DNA from: Sycon ciliatum
Lineage: Eukaryota; Porifera; Calcarea; Leucosolenida; Sycettidae
DNA: 64,000 bases
Direction: 5' to 3'
Assembly: GCF_964019385.1 (NCBI RefSeq)
Contig: NC_088645.1
Coordinates: 14,107,638-14,171,637, forward strand
The notes below the pieces were generated by a model. That model saw only the letters and a list, made by a program, of their open reading frames with translations, ran no database searches and was not told where the DNA came from. This document shows, one piece after another, positions 23,432 to 46,561 of this stretch. Position 1 is the stretch's first letter; each line of letters opens with the position of its first letter. Made by a program: the position numbers and the translations under genes.

Positions 23432-26400
23432 AGTGGACCGTATGCGTGTTAAAACAAAATGGCGTCACGATTTATTGAAAGTGGTATAGTTGGTGGAACG
23501 AGTGTTCAAACCCATTTGAACTTCATACTGTTCGTCTTCTTTTTGACATGCTCTCTTTCCATCGTCCTTAGCTTTTGTTTGTTGAGAGCTGTTTTGGCTT
23601 TCTCCTATACCTCTGGGGGATGCCAAGTGATGGTTTTGAGAGGCTGGTGATGGCTGTGAGCGAGAGTTTGCCGATCGGCGTCGTCCTCGCTATAGCGATG
23701 AAAATACTAGTTACTGCGCACCTGGCAGATATCACAACACGTCGGAGCGTCCAGGAGCAAAGGAATCTTGGGTTTTCACTGGAATCTAGTTCCACCAGCA
23801 TCGTGTAGCCCACCGTCGGTGAATGGTGGTCCAGAAAGGTCGAAACTGGTCTTCTGCAGCATCTCGCAGTCCTGCGAGGCACACTGAATACGCCTGTCAT
23901 GTATTCTACAAATAAAAATCACGAAGTAGTGGACTTTACAGTGATGAGTCTATCCTGTATGCTGCAAAAGACGCAGGAAATGTGACTGGTGTCCGTACAC
24001 TGGACGCCAATATCATCCCAGTCTTCTCCTGCAGGATCTGTTTGTCAACTTTGACATTGACATACCGGTGTGCAGTGGGTCGACATTGGCCTGGTTTGGC
24101 AGCTATCTGCCTGGGTGGATGTAGCAGGTTTGCATTGGCGCGTCGTCCAGTCCGACATTTTCTTGTAACTGTGGAGTACCGGCAGGGTCTGAGAGGTTGC
24201 TCGTGCTGTGAACACATCTCTACTGCCTGTCTCGTCCTGGAAGTGCCGTCTCGCCGCTTCCTTGCTCTACAGTCACGCCGTTATTTCGCTTTGTTTCGTG
24301 GTGCAGCTCAAAACCTGCCCAAACAACTGTGAGCTCGCAACATGGTATGGACAAATTGCACCACTCATGCTGGTTAACTAAACTGACCGGGATAGTCGAG
24401 TAAGCGAGTTCACTCCCTGGGCCATGGCAAGATCTGTTCAGCGCGGGCTATTCCAACCTCCAAGTGCATAGTCACCGATCGATCCATGCGATGGTGGTTG
24501 ACCTACAAAGAGCCAAGGTCTACGAGTACTACTATTGGATGCTGTCTACATGCAGTCAACAAAATCAAAGTACCTCAGTATGCCCCAGAACAGGGCATGT
24601 GCATCTATAGCATGACACAACAGGGGTTCTGGCGGCACCTGTCAAACAAGCAGTAGCGACTAGTGCCAGCTACCTATTGGAGGCTAGCCGCTACAGTCTG
24701 TCACTGGAGATAATTATTATGTTCACTGTTTAGACTGAGCACAATCAATGATGCCCAATCAATCTGCCCAATGTGTGTTCTGTTCCACCTAATTATAACG
24801 TCCCATCGCATCAACCCTACTACACGCACATGTCGTCACTCTAGCACGACTTGTGTTATTATTGTTTATTTTGATTCGCACGATAAATAGAGCACAATAA
24901 ACGTTAACTTGACCGAAGGTTAAAGGCGACTGCAGATAGAGGAACACATCGAGGTACAGGTGCCGGCATCAATACAGTATCAGAGAGGTACGCAGAAAAA
25001 ACTCTCGTAAGCCCAAGGGGAAGTGGTTGATGAGGGATGAATGCACTCTCCACGCTCGTCTACACTGTTCGTGGAAATGCACACATACATACAATAATAT
25101 ACAACATAGCAATAGCATGCACAGAACCGAACAATTTCATGTTCACACATGCAAGCACAGACCTGAACATTAGTACCAAAAGCCGATACAGACAATATCC
25201 CCATACACACAGACGCACACACACACAATGTCCCATGTATGCGCCCGTGGCGAGAAAAGCACGCAGATCTAAAAATGCACTGGATGTGAACCCACAGATT
25301 TTCTCTAATAGCAATGATAGCGGATCTGATTCTGAATGAAACACACACACAATACAATTATTGAATGCCCATCCGCAGATGATGGCAGGTCCTGAAAGAA
25401 CAGGCAGTGTTCCAGTGATGGGGAACAGAACTTCGAGTGGCGAGTGAGGTATACACACACACGTGCGTGCGCGGGCACACACCAAAGTATGAAGAAATAG
25501 AATCGACATCGTAGTATTCATTGGTTGGGGAATGGAAAGGAAAATAAAACATTGCTATAGGTTATTGTTGTAAGGACACTGGGAGCACAACAGAAAGGTA
25601 AGCAACTTGCTTTGAAGCAAAGAAAGTTATTATTCCACGGATCTCAGAAGGAAGGAACGTTCCAGAATGCTGCACTGGCAACAGGCGGCCTGCATGTGCG
25701 CGGCCCCTGCAGTCGGTCCAGCTGCCGGCCTTGCAGTGCTGAAAAGAATGTGCAGTACAGCATGTCACATAGTATCGCAGCCTGGACAAATAGACGCTGG
25801 GAAGTCCTAGTTATGTGCTCACCTACACCACGATGCACCAATCTTCTGAGCTACTTTGGCAACAACTTTGTCCACTTGAGACTCCCATGGGCTGAGCCAG
25901 TTGTTGAGGGCTGCATCAAGGTGGACGGCAATGACCGCTGATGGCAAGGCAATCCATGACACACAGTCACTAGGGCATCGTCAACATGGCGCTAAGGCTG
26001 GATGAATAAAATCAACCTTTAGGCTGCCGCGGGATTGACAACGAGGCCGCTGTCTCGAAGCTAGTCAGTCAGCCTGGTCACCGCCATTGACGAACCAGTC
26101 GCCACCGCCAGCAGTGGCGGTAGGTTGTGACAAGTATGGTGCAATATTGTCAGCAAATTCAGTACTCAGGATAAGATGAGTGACAAAGGGAACGTTGTGT
26201 TTGATAATATTGAAGTGAACAGGGATGATCACAAACCCTGCGCGTACTCCACCGTGAGTTACAAGAAAATTCCGGACTGGACGACGAGCAAACACCAACC
26301 TGCTACATCCAACCAGGCAGATACTATAACGATAGCTGCCAAACCAGGTCAATGCCGACCTACTGCATAATGTCAATGTCAAACAGATCCTGCAGGAGAA

Positions 26401-26983
26401 GACTGGGGTGTTGGCGTCCAGTCACTGAGTGTACAGACACCAGTCACATTTCCTGCGTCTTTTGCAGCATACAGGATAGACTCATCACTGTAAAGTCCAC
26501 AACTTCGTGATTTATATTTGTAGAATACATGACAGGCGTATTCAGTGTGCCTCGCAGGACTGCGAGATGCTGCAGAAGACCAGGTTCGACCTTTCTGGAC
26601 CGCCATTCACCGACGGTGGGCTACACGATGCTGGAGGAACTAGATTCCAGTGAAAACCCAAGATTCCTTTGCTCCTGGACGCTCCGACGTGTTGTGATAT
26701 CTGCCAGGTGCCTTCATCGCTATAGCGAGGACGACGCCGATCGGCAAACTCTCGCTCACAGCCATCACCAGCCTCTCAAAACCATCACTTGGCATCCCCC
26801 AGAGGTATAGGAGAAAGCCAAAACAGCTCTCAACAAATAAAAGCTAAGGACGATGGAAAGGGAGCATGTCAAAAAGAAGATGAACAGTATGAAGTTCAAA
26901 TGGGTTTGAACACTCGTTCCACCAACTATACCACTTTCAATAAATCGTGACGCCATTTTGTTTTAACATGAATATCGCGGGTT
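23432..26983 (+). mobile_element. Left arm of giant inverted repeat: a 3.5-kb foldback element
   Basis: It is the reverse complement of 27626-31177, with no difference found in any stretch I compared. Within the arm a second inverted repeat starts TGTTAAAACAAAATGG at 23447 and ends at 26968; the two ~0.75-kb copies differ by a few substitutions and indels (for example 17 bases present near 23705 only). Each end of the arm carries 15 further bases (AGTGGACCGTATGCG outside, TGAATATCGCGGGTT inside) that are not inverted copies of one another. The middle (24.2-26.1 kb) has no recognisable transposase; open frames of up to ~150 codons look incidental. Non-autonomous foldback element, family unknown. 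Confidence 0.85.
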
Positions 26984-27625
26984 ATCACCGTTAAAGGGAA
27001 ACTGAACGCCAAAAATAAGTATGGCTTATCCGAAGGGGAATTGAGCACTGATTCCGATGAGCTATGTCTCGAGCCGATCAGAGAAGAGGAACCGTGTCAA
27101 ATTTCATAAATAACACCTTCCATATTTGGAAATTGGGCTTGATGACGTGCGTACTGCTTAGCTGTCGCCATGCTGTGCATGCTCAGCAGTGTAATTGAAT
27201 GGAAGAAAACAATTACTTTGGTGTTTTGCAGCTCTATTTCGTTCCCTGACGGTAACCAAATCTAGATGTAGGAATCTGTTGAGCAGGAGAGTGACACATG
27301 TCTTCCCGAAGGCTGTCCAGGCTGCAGTGGTGATGAAGAATCATCACCCCGAGATCGATTGTAGCGAAGTGGAAAACTCATGGTGAATTAGCTTCCACTC
27401 CAAGGCAATGTCGAGGTATGAAGGGTGCTTGTACTGCCTTCCAAAGTGAAGAGGAGATTAACATGGCTGTGCATAGCTGTTGTTCTATGCCAACTTACGT
27501 ACTCTTGCTGATACCGTAGAGGCATATTGCAAATTTCGTGGACGAACAACTCTAGTCACTAGTGGCTAATGAGCAACACTAACAGGTGAGATTTTTCAAT
27601 TTGACAAAAATTGTTTTTGTTTGAG
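26984..27625. repeat. Spacer at the centre of the giant palindrome
   Basis: 642 bases not shared between the arms. It begins near TTAAAGGGAAACTGAACGCC and ends TTTTTGTTTGAG. A second, inverted and slightly diverged copy lies at 32600-33255, so the spacer is itself a repeat unit. No gene recognised. Confidence 0.8.
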
Positions 27626-30600
27626 AACCCGCGATATTCATGTTAAAACAAAATGGCGTCACGATTTATTGAAAGTGGTATAGTTGGTGGAACGAGTGTT
27701 CAAACCCATTTGAACTTCATACTGTTCATCTTCTTTTTGACATGCTCCCTTTCCATCGTCCTTAGCTTTTATTTGTTGAGAGCTGTTTTGGCTTTCTCCT
27801 ATACCTCTGGGGGATGCCAAGTGATGGTTTTGAGAGGCTGGTGATGGCTGTGAGCGAGAGTTTGCCGATCGGCGTCGTCCTCGCTATAGCGATGAAGGCA
27901 CCTGGCAGATATCACAACACGTCGGAGCGTCCAGGAGCAAAGGAATCTTGGGTTTTCACTGGAATCTAGTTCCTCCAGCATCGTGTAGCCCACCGTCGGT
28001 GAATGGCGGTCCAGAAAGGTCGAACCTGGTCTTCTGCAGCATCTCGCAGTCCTGCGAGGCACACTGAATACGCCTGTCATGTATTCTACAAATATAAATC
28101 ACGAAGTTGTGGACTTTACAGTGATGAGTCTATCCTGTATGCTGCAAAAGACGCAGGAAATGTGACTGGTGTCTGTACACTCAGTGACTGGACGCCAACA
28201 CCCCAGTCTTCTCCTGCAGGATCTGTTTGACATTGACATTATGCAGTAGGTCGGCATTGACCTGGTTTGGCAGCTATCGTTATAGTATCTGCCTGGTTGG
28301 ATGTAGCAGGTTGGTGTTTGCTCGTCGTCCAGTCCGGAATTTTCTTGTAACTCACGGTGGAGTACGCGCAGGGTTTGTGATCATCCCTGTTCACTTCAAT
28401 ATTATCAAACACAACGTTCCCTTTGTCACTCATCTTATCCTGAGTACTGAATTTGCTGACAATATTGCACCATACTTGTCACAACCTACCGCCACTGCTG
28501 GCGGTGGCGACTGGTTCGTCAATGGCGGTGACCAGGCTGACTGACTAGCTTCGAGACAGCGGCCTCGTTGTCAATCCCGCGGCAGCCTAAAGGTTGATTT
28601 TATTCATCCAGCCTTAGCGCCATGTTGACGATGCCCTAGTGACTGTGTGTCATGGATTGCCTTGCCATCAGCGGTCATTGCCGTCCACCTTGATGCAGCC
28701 CTCAACAACTGGCTCAGCCCATGGGAGTCTCAAGTGGACAAAGTTGTTGCCAAAGTAGCTCAGAAGATTGGTGCATCGTGGTGTAGGTGAGCACATAACT
28801 AGGACTTCCCAGCGTCTATTTGTCCAGGCTGCGATACTATGTGACATGCTGTACTGCACATTCTTTTCAGCACTGCAAGGCCGGCAGCTGGACCGACTGC
28901 AGGGGCCGCGCACATGCAGGCCGCCTGTTGCCAGTGCAGCATTCTGGAACGTTCCTTCCTTCTGAGATCCGTGGAATAATAACTTTCTTTGCTTCAAAGC
29001 AAGTTGCTTACCTTTCTGTTGTGCTCCCAGTGTCCTTACAACAATAACCTATAGCAATGTTTTATTTTCCTTTCCATTCCCCAACCAATGAATACTACGA
29101 TGTCGATTCTATTTCTTCATACTTTGGTGTGTGCCCGCGCACGCACGTGTGTGTGTATACCTCACTCGCCACTCGAAGTTCTGTTCCCCATCACTGGAAC
29201 ACTGCCTGTTCTTTCAGGACCTGCCATCATCTGCGGATGGGCATTCAATAATTGTATTGTGTGTGTGTTTCATTCAGAATCAGATCCGCTATCATTGCTA
29301 TTAGAGAAAATCTGTGGGTTCACATCCAGTGCATTTTTAGATCTGCGTGCTTTTCTCGCCACGGGCGCATACATGGGACATTGTGTGTGTGTGCGTCTGT
29401 GTGTATGGGGATATTGTCTGTATCGGCTTTTGGTACTAATGTTCAGGTCTGTGCTTGCATGTGTGAACATGAAATTGTTCGGTTCTGTGCATGCTATTGC
29501 TATGTTGTATATTATTGTATGTATGTGTGCATTTCCACGAACAGTGTAGACGAGCGTGGAGAGTGCATTCATCCCTCATCAACCACTTCCCCTTGGGCTT
29601 ACGAGAGTTTTTTCTGCGTACCTCTCTGATACTGTATTGATGCCGGCACCTGTACCTCGATGTGTTCCTCTATCTGCAGTCGCCTTTAACCTTCGGTCAA
29701 GTTAACGTTTATTGTGCTCTATTTATCGTGCGAATCAAAATAAACAATAATAACACAAGTCGTGCTAGAGTGACGACATGTGCGTGTAGTAGGGTTGATG
29801 CGATGGGACGTTATAATTAGGTGGAACAGAACACACATTGGGCAGATTGATTGGGCATCATTGATTGTGCTCAGTCTAAACAGTGAACATAATAATTATC
29901 TCCAGTGACAGACTGTAGCGGCTAGCCTCCAATAGGTAGCTGGCACTAGTCGCTACTGCTTGTTTGACAGGTGCCGCCAGAACCCCTGTTGTGTCATGCT
30001 ATAGATGCACATGCCCTGTTCTGGGGCATACTGAGGTACTTTGATTTTGTTGACTGCATGTAGACAGCATCCAATAGTAGTACTCGTAGACCTTGGCTCT
30101 TTGTAGGTCAACCACCATCGCATGGATCGATCGGTGACTATGCACTTGGAGGTTGGAATAGCCCGCGCTGAACAGATCTTGCCATGGCCCAGGGAGTGAA
30201 CTCGCTTACTCGACTATCCCGGTCAGTTTAGTTAACCAGCATGAGTGGTGCAATTTGTCCATACCATGTTGCGAGCTCACAGTTGTTTGGGCAGGTTTTG
30301 AGCTGCACCACGAAACAAAGCGAAATAACGGCGTGACTGTAGAGCAAGGAAGCGGCGAGACGGCACTTCCAGGACGAGACAGGCAGTAGAGATGTGTTCA
30401 CAGCACGAGCAACCTCTCAGACCCTGCCGGTACTCCACAGTTACAAGAAAATGTCGGACTGGACGACGCGCCAATGCAAACCTGCTACATCCACCCAGGC
30501 AGATAGCTGCCAAACCAGGCCAATGTCGACCCACTGCACACCGGTATGTCAATGTCAAAGTTGACAAACAGATCCTGCAGGAGAAGACTGGGATGATATT

Positions 30601-31177
30601 GGCGTCCAGTGTACGGACACCAGTCACATTTCCTGCGTCTTTTGCAGCATACAGGATAGACTCATCACTGTAAAGTCCACTACTTCGTGATTTTTATTTG
30701 TAGAATACATGACAGGCGTATTCAGTGTGCCTCGCAGGACTGCGAGATGCTGCAGAAGACCAGTTTCGACCTTTCTGGACCACCATTCACCGACGGTGGG
30801 CTACACGATGCTGGTGGAACTAGATTCCAGTGAAAACCCAAGATTCCTTTGCTCCTGGACGCTCCGACGTGTTGTGATATCTGCCAGGTGCGCAGTAACT
30901 AGTATTTTCATCGCTATAGCGAGGACGACGCCGATCGGCAAACTCTCGCTCACAGCCATCACCAGCCTCTCAAAACCATCACTTGGCATCCCCCAGAGGT
31001 ATAGGAGAAAGCCAAAACAGCTCTCAACAAACAAAAGCTAAGGACGATGGAAAGAGAGCATGTCAAAAAGAAGACGAACAGTATGAAGTTCAAATGGGTT
31101 TGAACACTCGTTCCACCAACTATACCACTTTCAATAAATCGTGACGCCATTTTGTTTTAACACGCATACGGTCCACT
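27626..31177 (-). mobile_element. Right arm of giant inverted repeat: a 3.5-kb foldback element
   Basis: Mirror image of 23432-26983 about position 27304.5. Every landmark (TGTTAAAACAAAATGG ends, the internal inverted repeats, the GT-rich stretch near 29150-29530) falls at the exact mirrored coordinate. The outer boundary is sharp: CGGTCCACT at 31177 is immediately followed by the terminus of another inverted-repeat element. Confidence 0.85.
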
Positions 31178-32599
31178 GACAGTGGCAGTCATTTGACTCA
31201 GTAGGTGTCTTTGCTGCTTCTTTCCCTTCATTCGTAGGGTTGTGCTGAATAGTACAAGTGCTTGAAGTAAATTAAAATAAATAGAACATGTGGAACATAA
31301 AATCTAATCAAGCATCAGTACATGTATTGCAAATTTCAACTTCAAAGCACATGAAATCACAATGATCACAAAATTTATGGGATCAGGAGGACACCATGTG
31401 TTCAACGAACACATACACACATGCTGTATCAGTGCGCACACACATGTACACATGTGCGTGCACCCCCACCTCATCCCACAGACACGCGCGTGCAGCGCGC
31501 ACATCCATACACATGTGCATGTACCCCCCCCCCCCCCCCTCGACACACACACACACTCCTACCCATACACATGTGCGTAGGACCCACGCACACACACACA
31601 CACACACGTGTGCACAGACGAATACACACACGCCCGAACACACAAGATACGTGTAAGTGAACATGGTCTTCCTGGTGCAGATGCGGGGCCAGCACAATGG
31701 AAAATACCTCCATCAAGATGCTTGATCAAGTGTTCTGATAATGGCACTGTTTGTTTGTTTTTACAAAGAAGTGTGGGAAGGATTACAATGCGTTATAATT
31801 CATAATTGTTCTTTGCCTTGTACTGTGCAGACCAGAATGCTTCGCTATCAACTCCTGGCTTTCCATTGGCATGGTGTTCAGCTGCAGCGGCATCTGGTCC
31901 CGGGAGTTGAAGTTGCTGGATGGCTGCACTGACACAGGATGGGTTTGCGTTGGCAATGCGATACGGCAGTCATTCCACATCATGAGCTACATGTTTATGT
32001 AATTTATATTGTCGCTCGTCCAGCAACGTCAAGGCTCTGCATGTAAACACAGGAGAACACCATAATAAAAAATACTACTCATACTCAGGGGATAATAATT
32101 ATTATAATTTTGGATTAGCAATTTCGTGCCATTTATGGGTTCCTGTCTAAACCATGCCGTGATATTGATTTCTATCTGCTCACAGAGTACCTTGTATTGT
32201 AACAATGCTCTGCCTAATCACTACCCTCCGCCAATTATTAGATTCACACAATATTCACAACGTATGCAACACAATGCTGTCTATTGACACTACTTCGAAC
32301 TGAAATGCTCACTACTCTTCTCCCGTTTTCAGCTCCCTCTACCTTATGAATACTCTACATTACTGGTTTCGTTTCTGCCCTTTCCATTGCTGCCAGCTCC
32401 CAGTCTTTTTCAATGCACAGCACCACCTTGAAATTTTTGTGATTTGATGTACACATACTTTGAAGTTGAAATTTGAACTACATGATCAGATTTTTGTTCC
32501 ACATTTTATATTTATTTTTACTTCAAGCACAGCCCTACCGATGAAGGGAAAGAAGCAGCAGAGAGACACATACTGAGTCTAATGACTACCACTGTCAGT
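31175..32599. mobile_element. Foldback element abutting the giant palindrome
   Basis: Inverted ends ACTGACAGTGG followed by similar ~200-base arms (about 31175-31380 and 32410-32599; shared words GCTGCTTCTTTCCCTTCAT and AATTTCAACTTCAAAG). The centre holds a CA-rich microsatellite (31410-31640) and non-coding AT-rich DNA. Its left end overlaps the last three bases of the palindrome arm. Confidence 0.7.
31410..31640. repeat. CA-rich microsatellite with a poly-C run
   Basis: Imperfect CA/ACATGTG repeats around a long C run near 31527-31540. Open frames on both strands here are artefacts. Confidence 0.85.
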
Positions 32600-33255
32600 T
32601 CTCAAACAAAAACAATTTTAGTCAAATTGAAAAATCTCACCTGTTAGTGTTGCTCACTAGCCACTAGTGACTAGAGAGTTGTTCGTCCACGAAATTCGCA
32701 ATATAGCACTACGGTACCAGCAAGAGTAGGTAAGTTGGCATAGAACAACAGCTATTCACAGCCATGTTCATCTCCTCTTCACTTTGGAAGGCAGTACAAG
32801 CACCCTTCATACCTCGACATTGCCTTGGAGTGGAAGCAAATAATTAATTCACCATGAGTTTTCCAATTCGCTACAATCGATCTCGGGGTGATGATCGTGT
32901 CTTCTTCATCACCACTGCAGCCTGGACAGCCTTCGGGAAGACATGTGTCACTCTCCTGCTCAACAGATTCCTACATCTAGATTTGGTTACCGTCAGGGAA
33001 CGAAATAGAGCTGCAAAACACCAAAGTAATTGTTTTCTTCCATTCAATTACACTGCTGAGCATGCACAGCATGGTGACAGCTAAGCAGTACGCACGTCAT
33101 CAAGCCCAATTTCCAAATATGGAAGGTGTTATTTATGAAATTTGACACGGTTCCTCTTCTCGGATCGGCTCGAGACATAGCTCATCGGAATCAGTGCCCA
33201 ATTCCCCTTCGGATAAGCCATACTTTTTTTTGGCGTTCAGTTTCCCTTTAATAAT
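32600..33255. repeat. Inverted copy of the palindrome spacer
   Basis: Reverse-complement relative of 26984-27625, from TCTCAAACAAAAACAATTTT to GGCGTTCAGTTTCCCTTTAA, with scattered substitutions and small indels. It lies directly against the element at 31175-32599. Confidence 0.8.
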
Positions 33256-33269
33256 AATAATTTGATCAT

Positions 33270-34708
33270 CGGAGTATAAGCCGCACCCCTTTTTTTGTAT
33301 GAATTTTGAATTTCAGGGCTCACGGTTGGGATGCCAAAACTCGATTACGTGGGAGGACATCTTGAAATCTGATCACCATAGAAATGAGCTCGCGTGACTC
33401 TAGCTATGCACGCGGCAGTGCACGCCTACGCGGCGCGGAGCACAGCAAGGACTCGAGAGAGTTGCAGTGACCTGGTGACTGACAAGAAGAAGTAGAACTG
33501 AGGAAGACGGAGACCGGCTGGGGACTTGTGTTTCACTTTGGTTGCCGTTCACTGTCGTTGTTATTGCTTCTTTCCGAGCGAGTGTGTTGCGAGCAGTGCT
33601 GGCCTCGTAAGCCGAAGGCTTCAGACAGTTCGTTCGCACGCTGAGTCCTGCGATGAGAAGTCGCGAGTTCTGCCGCCGAGTCTTTGCTGAGAAAGGGATC
33701 GACATCTATGTCGTCCGCTGGTGCACTGGCGCAGGTGAGGAGAGGTAGAGGACGAGAGCTCCTTGATGGAATGAAGCAAAGACTCACACCGTGTTCTAGT
33801 TTGTTATCTCTGTTCTCAGAGCGTTTTGTAAATGCACTTACACGAGTGAAAGAGCCGTGCCACGCTGCTGTGAGAAGTGACGATGGAGAGATGTGAATTA
33901 TTTGATTTGCCACTCTCTTTCGTTGCAAGAGGACGAATCAAATGGCTTCGCCGTTGTACTGGTCATATATTTTCGGTTTGCCATAGCTGCTGAAGCACAC
34001 AGCAGTAGAGCGCCGATGAGCGAGGCAGCAAACGGTCAATAATATTTCAAGAGTTTGTCAGTCACGGAGGAAACATTGCAAAAAACGCCTTGCTGCTGCC
34101 TCGCTGGTGTAGTTTCCGCATCGTACAACGCATATGCGCAGGCTTCCTTCCTTGTCGTCGCGCACGGGAGTTCGCGTGCGCCCCTGCCGACTTAGCTCAC
34201 TTCAAAACAGTATAAGGTAGCACAATATTGGCCGATTTTGACAATCGATGGCTCAAAATCTTCAGGAGATACTAAGCTACAGTTTAACCGAAGCGATTTT
34301 TCCCTAGATGAAAGGATCGATGTAGAGCATTCACAGACTTTGTGACCATATCTTTAGTTTCCCGGGGCCAAAATCAAAAATTCCTTCGGTTGAACCCCTA
34401 GTTAACATCTTGCCTGGTTCCACCCAAATTTTCAGTGTCGTACTGTCTACCCGTGCTACCTTATTCTATTTTGAAGAGGCATGTGTCGCACTGAAAATGC
34501 GCTGCGAGATGGCTAGAGTTTGTGTACAAGGGGTGGTCGAGCTGTGGTCGCGTGACAGTCGACCTGTCGTCGCGTGAGCTGGCCAGAAACAAAATGGCGC
34601 CCACGTATTTGTACACAACCGTGAGCCCTGAATTTGAGTGTTCAAAGCAGGGAGTCGTATAGACCCACGACTCCCTGGTTCAAAGTGCGGCATACTCCGG
34701 AAAATACG
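33270..34708. mobile_element. Foldback element with CGGAGTATAAGCCGCACC ends
   Basis: Left end CGGAGTATAAGCCGCACCCC and right end, inverted, CGGAGTATGCCGCACTTTG. A second inverted pair (CAGGGCTCACGGTTG) lies just inside both ends. The interior (~1.3 kb) contains short frames without recognisable domains. The same terminus occurs alone at 23341. Family unassigned. Confidence 0.6.
34648..34677. repeat. 11-bp perfect hairpin CAGGGAGTCGT / ACGACTCCCTG
   Basis: Eight-base loop. The same stem occurs at 63198-63241 inside a different mobile element. Confidence 0.7.
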
Positions 34709-35272
34709 ATATGTGGCTGCCCGAAAGCTTTGCTGTTCGTGCAGATCATCATTACGGTCATGTGTCAGCTGTGGTGCTCAACAACACGTCACTGCACTGC
34801 CAAAGACACACCTGAGACTGTGAGACCTGACGTGACCGGGGCTGTACTAGCAGTGTAGTCAGAGTGTAGTGTAGCCTGTAGCCAGTGTAGGCTGTACTGA
34901 CAGTGTGTACTGACCTACTCCGTAGAGTGTAGTGCTAGTGCCGTAGTGGGGTCGCCTTGCCCTGGCAGGATTGATCTGATTTTTACCGACTGAGTACTGC
35001 ACTGTCTCTTTTACTATGAAATAAGCAGATATTCGTGAAAAGTGAGGGCAAAAGATAGATAGACTACGCGTATACGTCGCTAGCGCTGGCACTGGTAGAT
35101 CTACATGGTAGACCTACGGTCGATGGGGCGACGTGACCGGCGTGCGCTGGCATGGCCTGGATGAAAGGATTGGTGTTTTCATGGTTTTTGGGACCTCAAA
35201 ATTTGTAACATTGTAGTGTGCGTGTACGATCGGTCGATACTCATTACTCAACATTAGTATCGCGGCACCAGA
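34709..35272. other. 5' flank of actin D
   Basis: GTGTAGT/CTGTACTGACAGTG-rich low-complexity DNA (34855-34950), then unremarkable sequence. GGCACCAG just before the ATG is a plausible acceptor of a 5' UTR intron, as in the other actins. I find no copy of the A/B promoter block and no clear TATA box. Confidence 0.4.
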
Positions 35273-45472
<10,200 letters not shown>

Positions 45473-46138
45473 ACAGGTTCTGCCACAGTCTATCAATTAT
45501 TTTGCACTTCCGCTATCGTGAGAATGTACGATTGAGACGTACTGCAGTTGAAACAAGCTCACGGTTCGCGTGCATGAGACTCAGTGGAAATGTATAGAGC
45601 CTGTGCGGTTCCATCATCCGTTGAGAGCTGTGGCAAAGTCACGGCTCGGTGATGCGCTAGGCCAAGCGAAACTGTAGACTCACTCTGTGCTTAGCTAGTT
45701 AGCTCCCGTATTAAAGCGGTTACACCAACCAGCTCTGCATACAAATGTACTTTGTGTCACTAAGCGTTTCCGCTAGTTCACCGCCATGGTATCATTTGCA
45801 TGCTAGTAACCTCTATACTATAACATCTTTTCATCCCGCACGCGACCTTTAGGAGGACAATTACATTTGTAAATTACAGGAGTGTTGGCGTTACAGCACT
45901 TTACCAAGCATAGAAGAAGAACAGTATATTGAACTGGAATCATCTTTCAGACATTGCCAGTTGCCTCTGGCACTTGAGTATAGCGGCTGTACAGATCTGC
46001 AGTCACATTGAGCCATGTACACCTCATCATTTATCACATTCAATGTTGTTGTTTTTGTGAATCCTTCCCCCAGAAGCAAATGCCTGTTTCGATGCATCAT
46101 GTAACTACTGTAGCCGGCGTAATTTGCAGATACTAATA
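45473..46138. other. 3' flank of actin D
   Basis: Likely 3' UTR, then unremarkable sequence. No clear AATAAA close to the stop. No gene seen. Confidence 0.4.
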
Positions 46139-46322
46139 CACTCAGACCTCGCATAACCGCACACATCCGTTTTCCACAAAAATATCCGGATAGGCGAGGG
46201 AACCGGATAATCGAACACACACACTGTATGCATGGCATATGCTGTAAATCGGTAACCAGCAATTTTTTTCCGGATGGCGAGGGATCCGGATAAAAGAGCA
46301 CCGGATAAACGAGGTCTGACTG
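46139..46322. mobile_element. Small pogo-type MITE
   Basis: Ends CACTCAGACCTCG and, inverted, CAGTCAGACCTCG, with TA on both sides. Inner repeated CCGGATA words. 184 bp, non-coding. Confidence 0.65.
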
Positions 46323-46561
46323 TAATAGAGGATTTTGCACATTTCTTTTGTTTCAAGAACTATTAGAAGCCTACGGACAAGAGCGCCACAGATCAATAGA
46401 TATTTTCTCGTCAAAATCAAATTCACCGTGGGCATCACATAGAGATGATGTACACAACAGCTAACGACGTTGTGCTCAAGGCAATATGTCTTAGGGTACC
46501 CCGTAAGAAGACCTTGAGTCTGTGGGGATTGCCCTATCAAAATATGAATAAATAATAATAA

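Noticed and set aside
25060-29549. Paired 153-codon frames in the palindrome arms
   Set aside because: Identical because the arms are copies; GT-rich composition and no recognisable domain.
23459-31150. Four near-identical 63-codon frames starting MASRFIESG
   Set aside because: They are the terminal inverted repeats of the foldback element read in one frame, not genes.
33533-33928. 131-codon minus-strand frame
   Set aside because: Inside a foldback element; no recognised motif and no splice or homology support.
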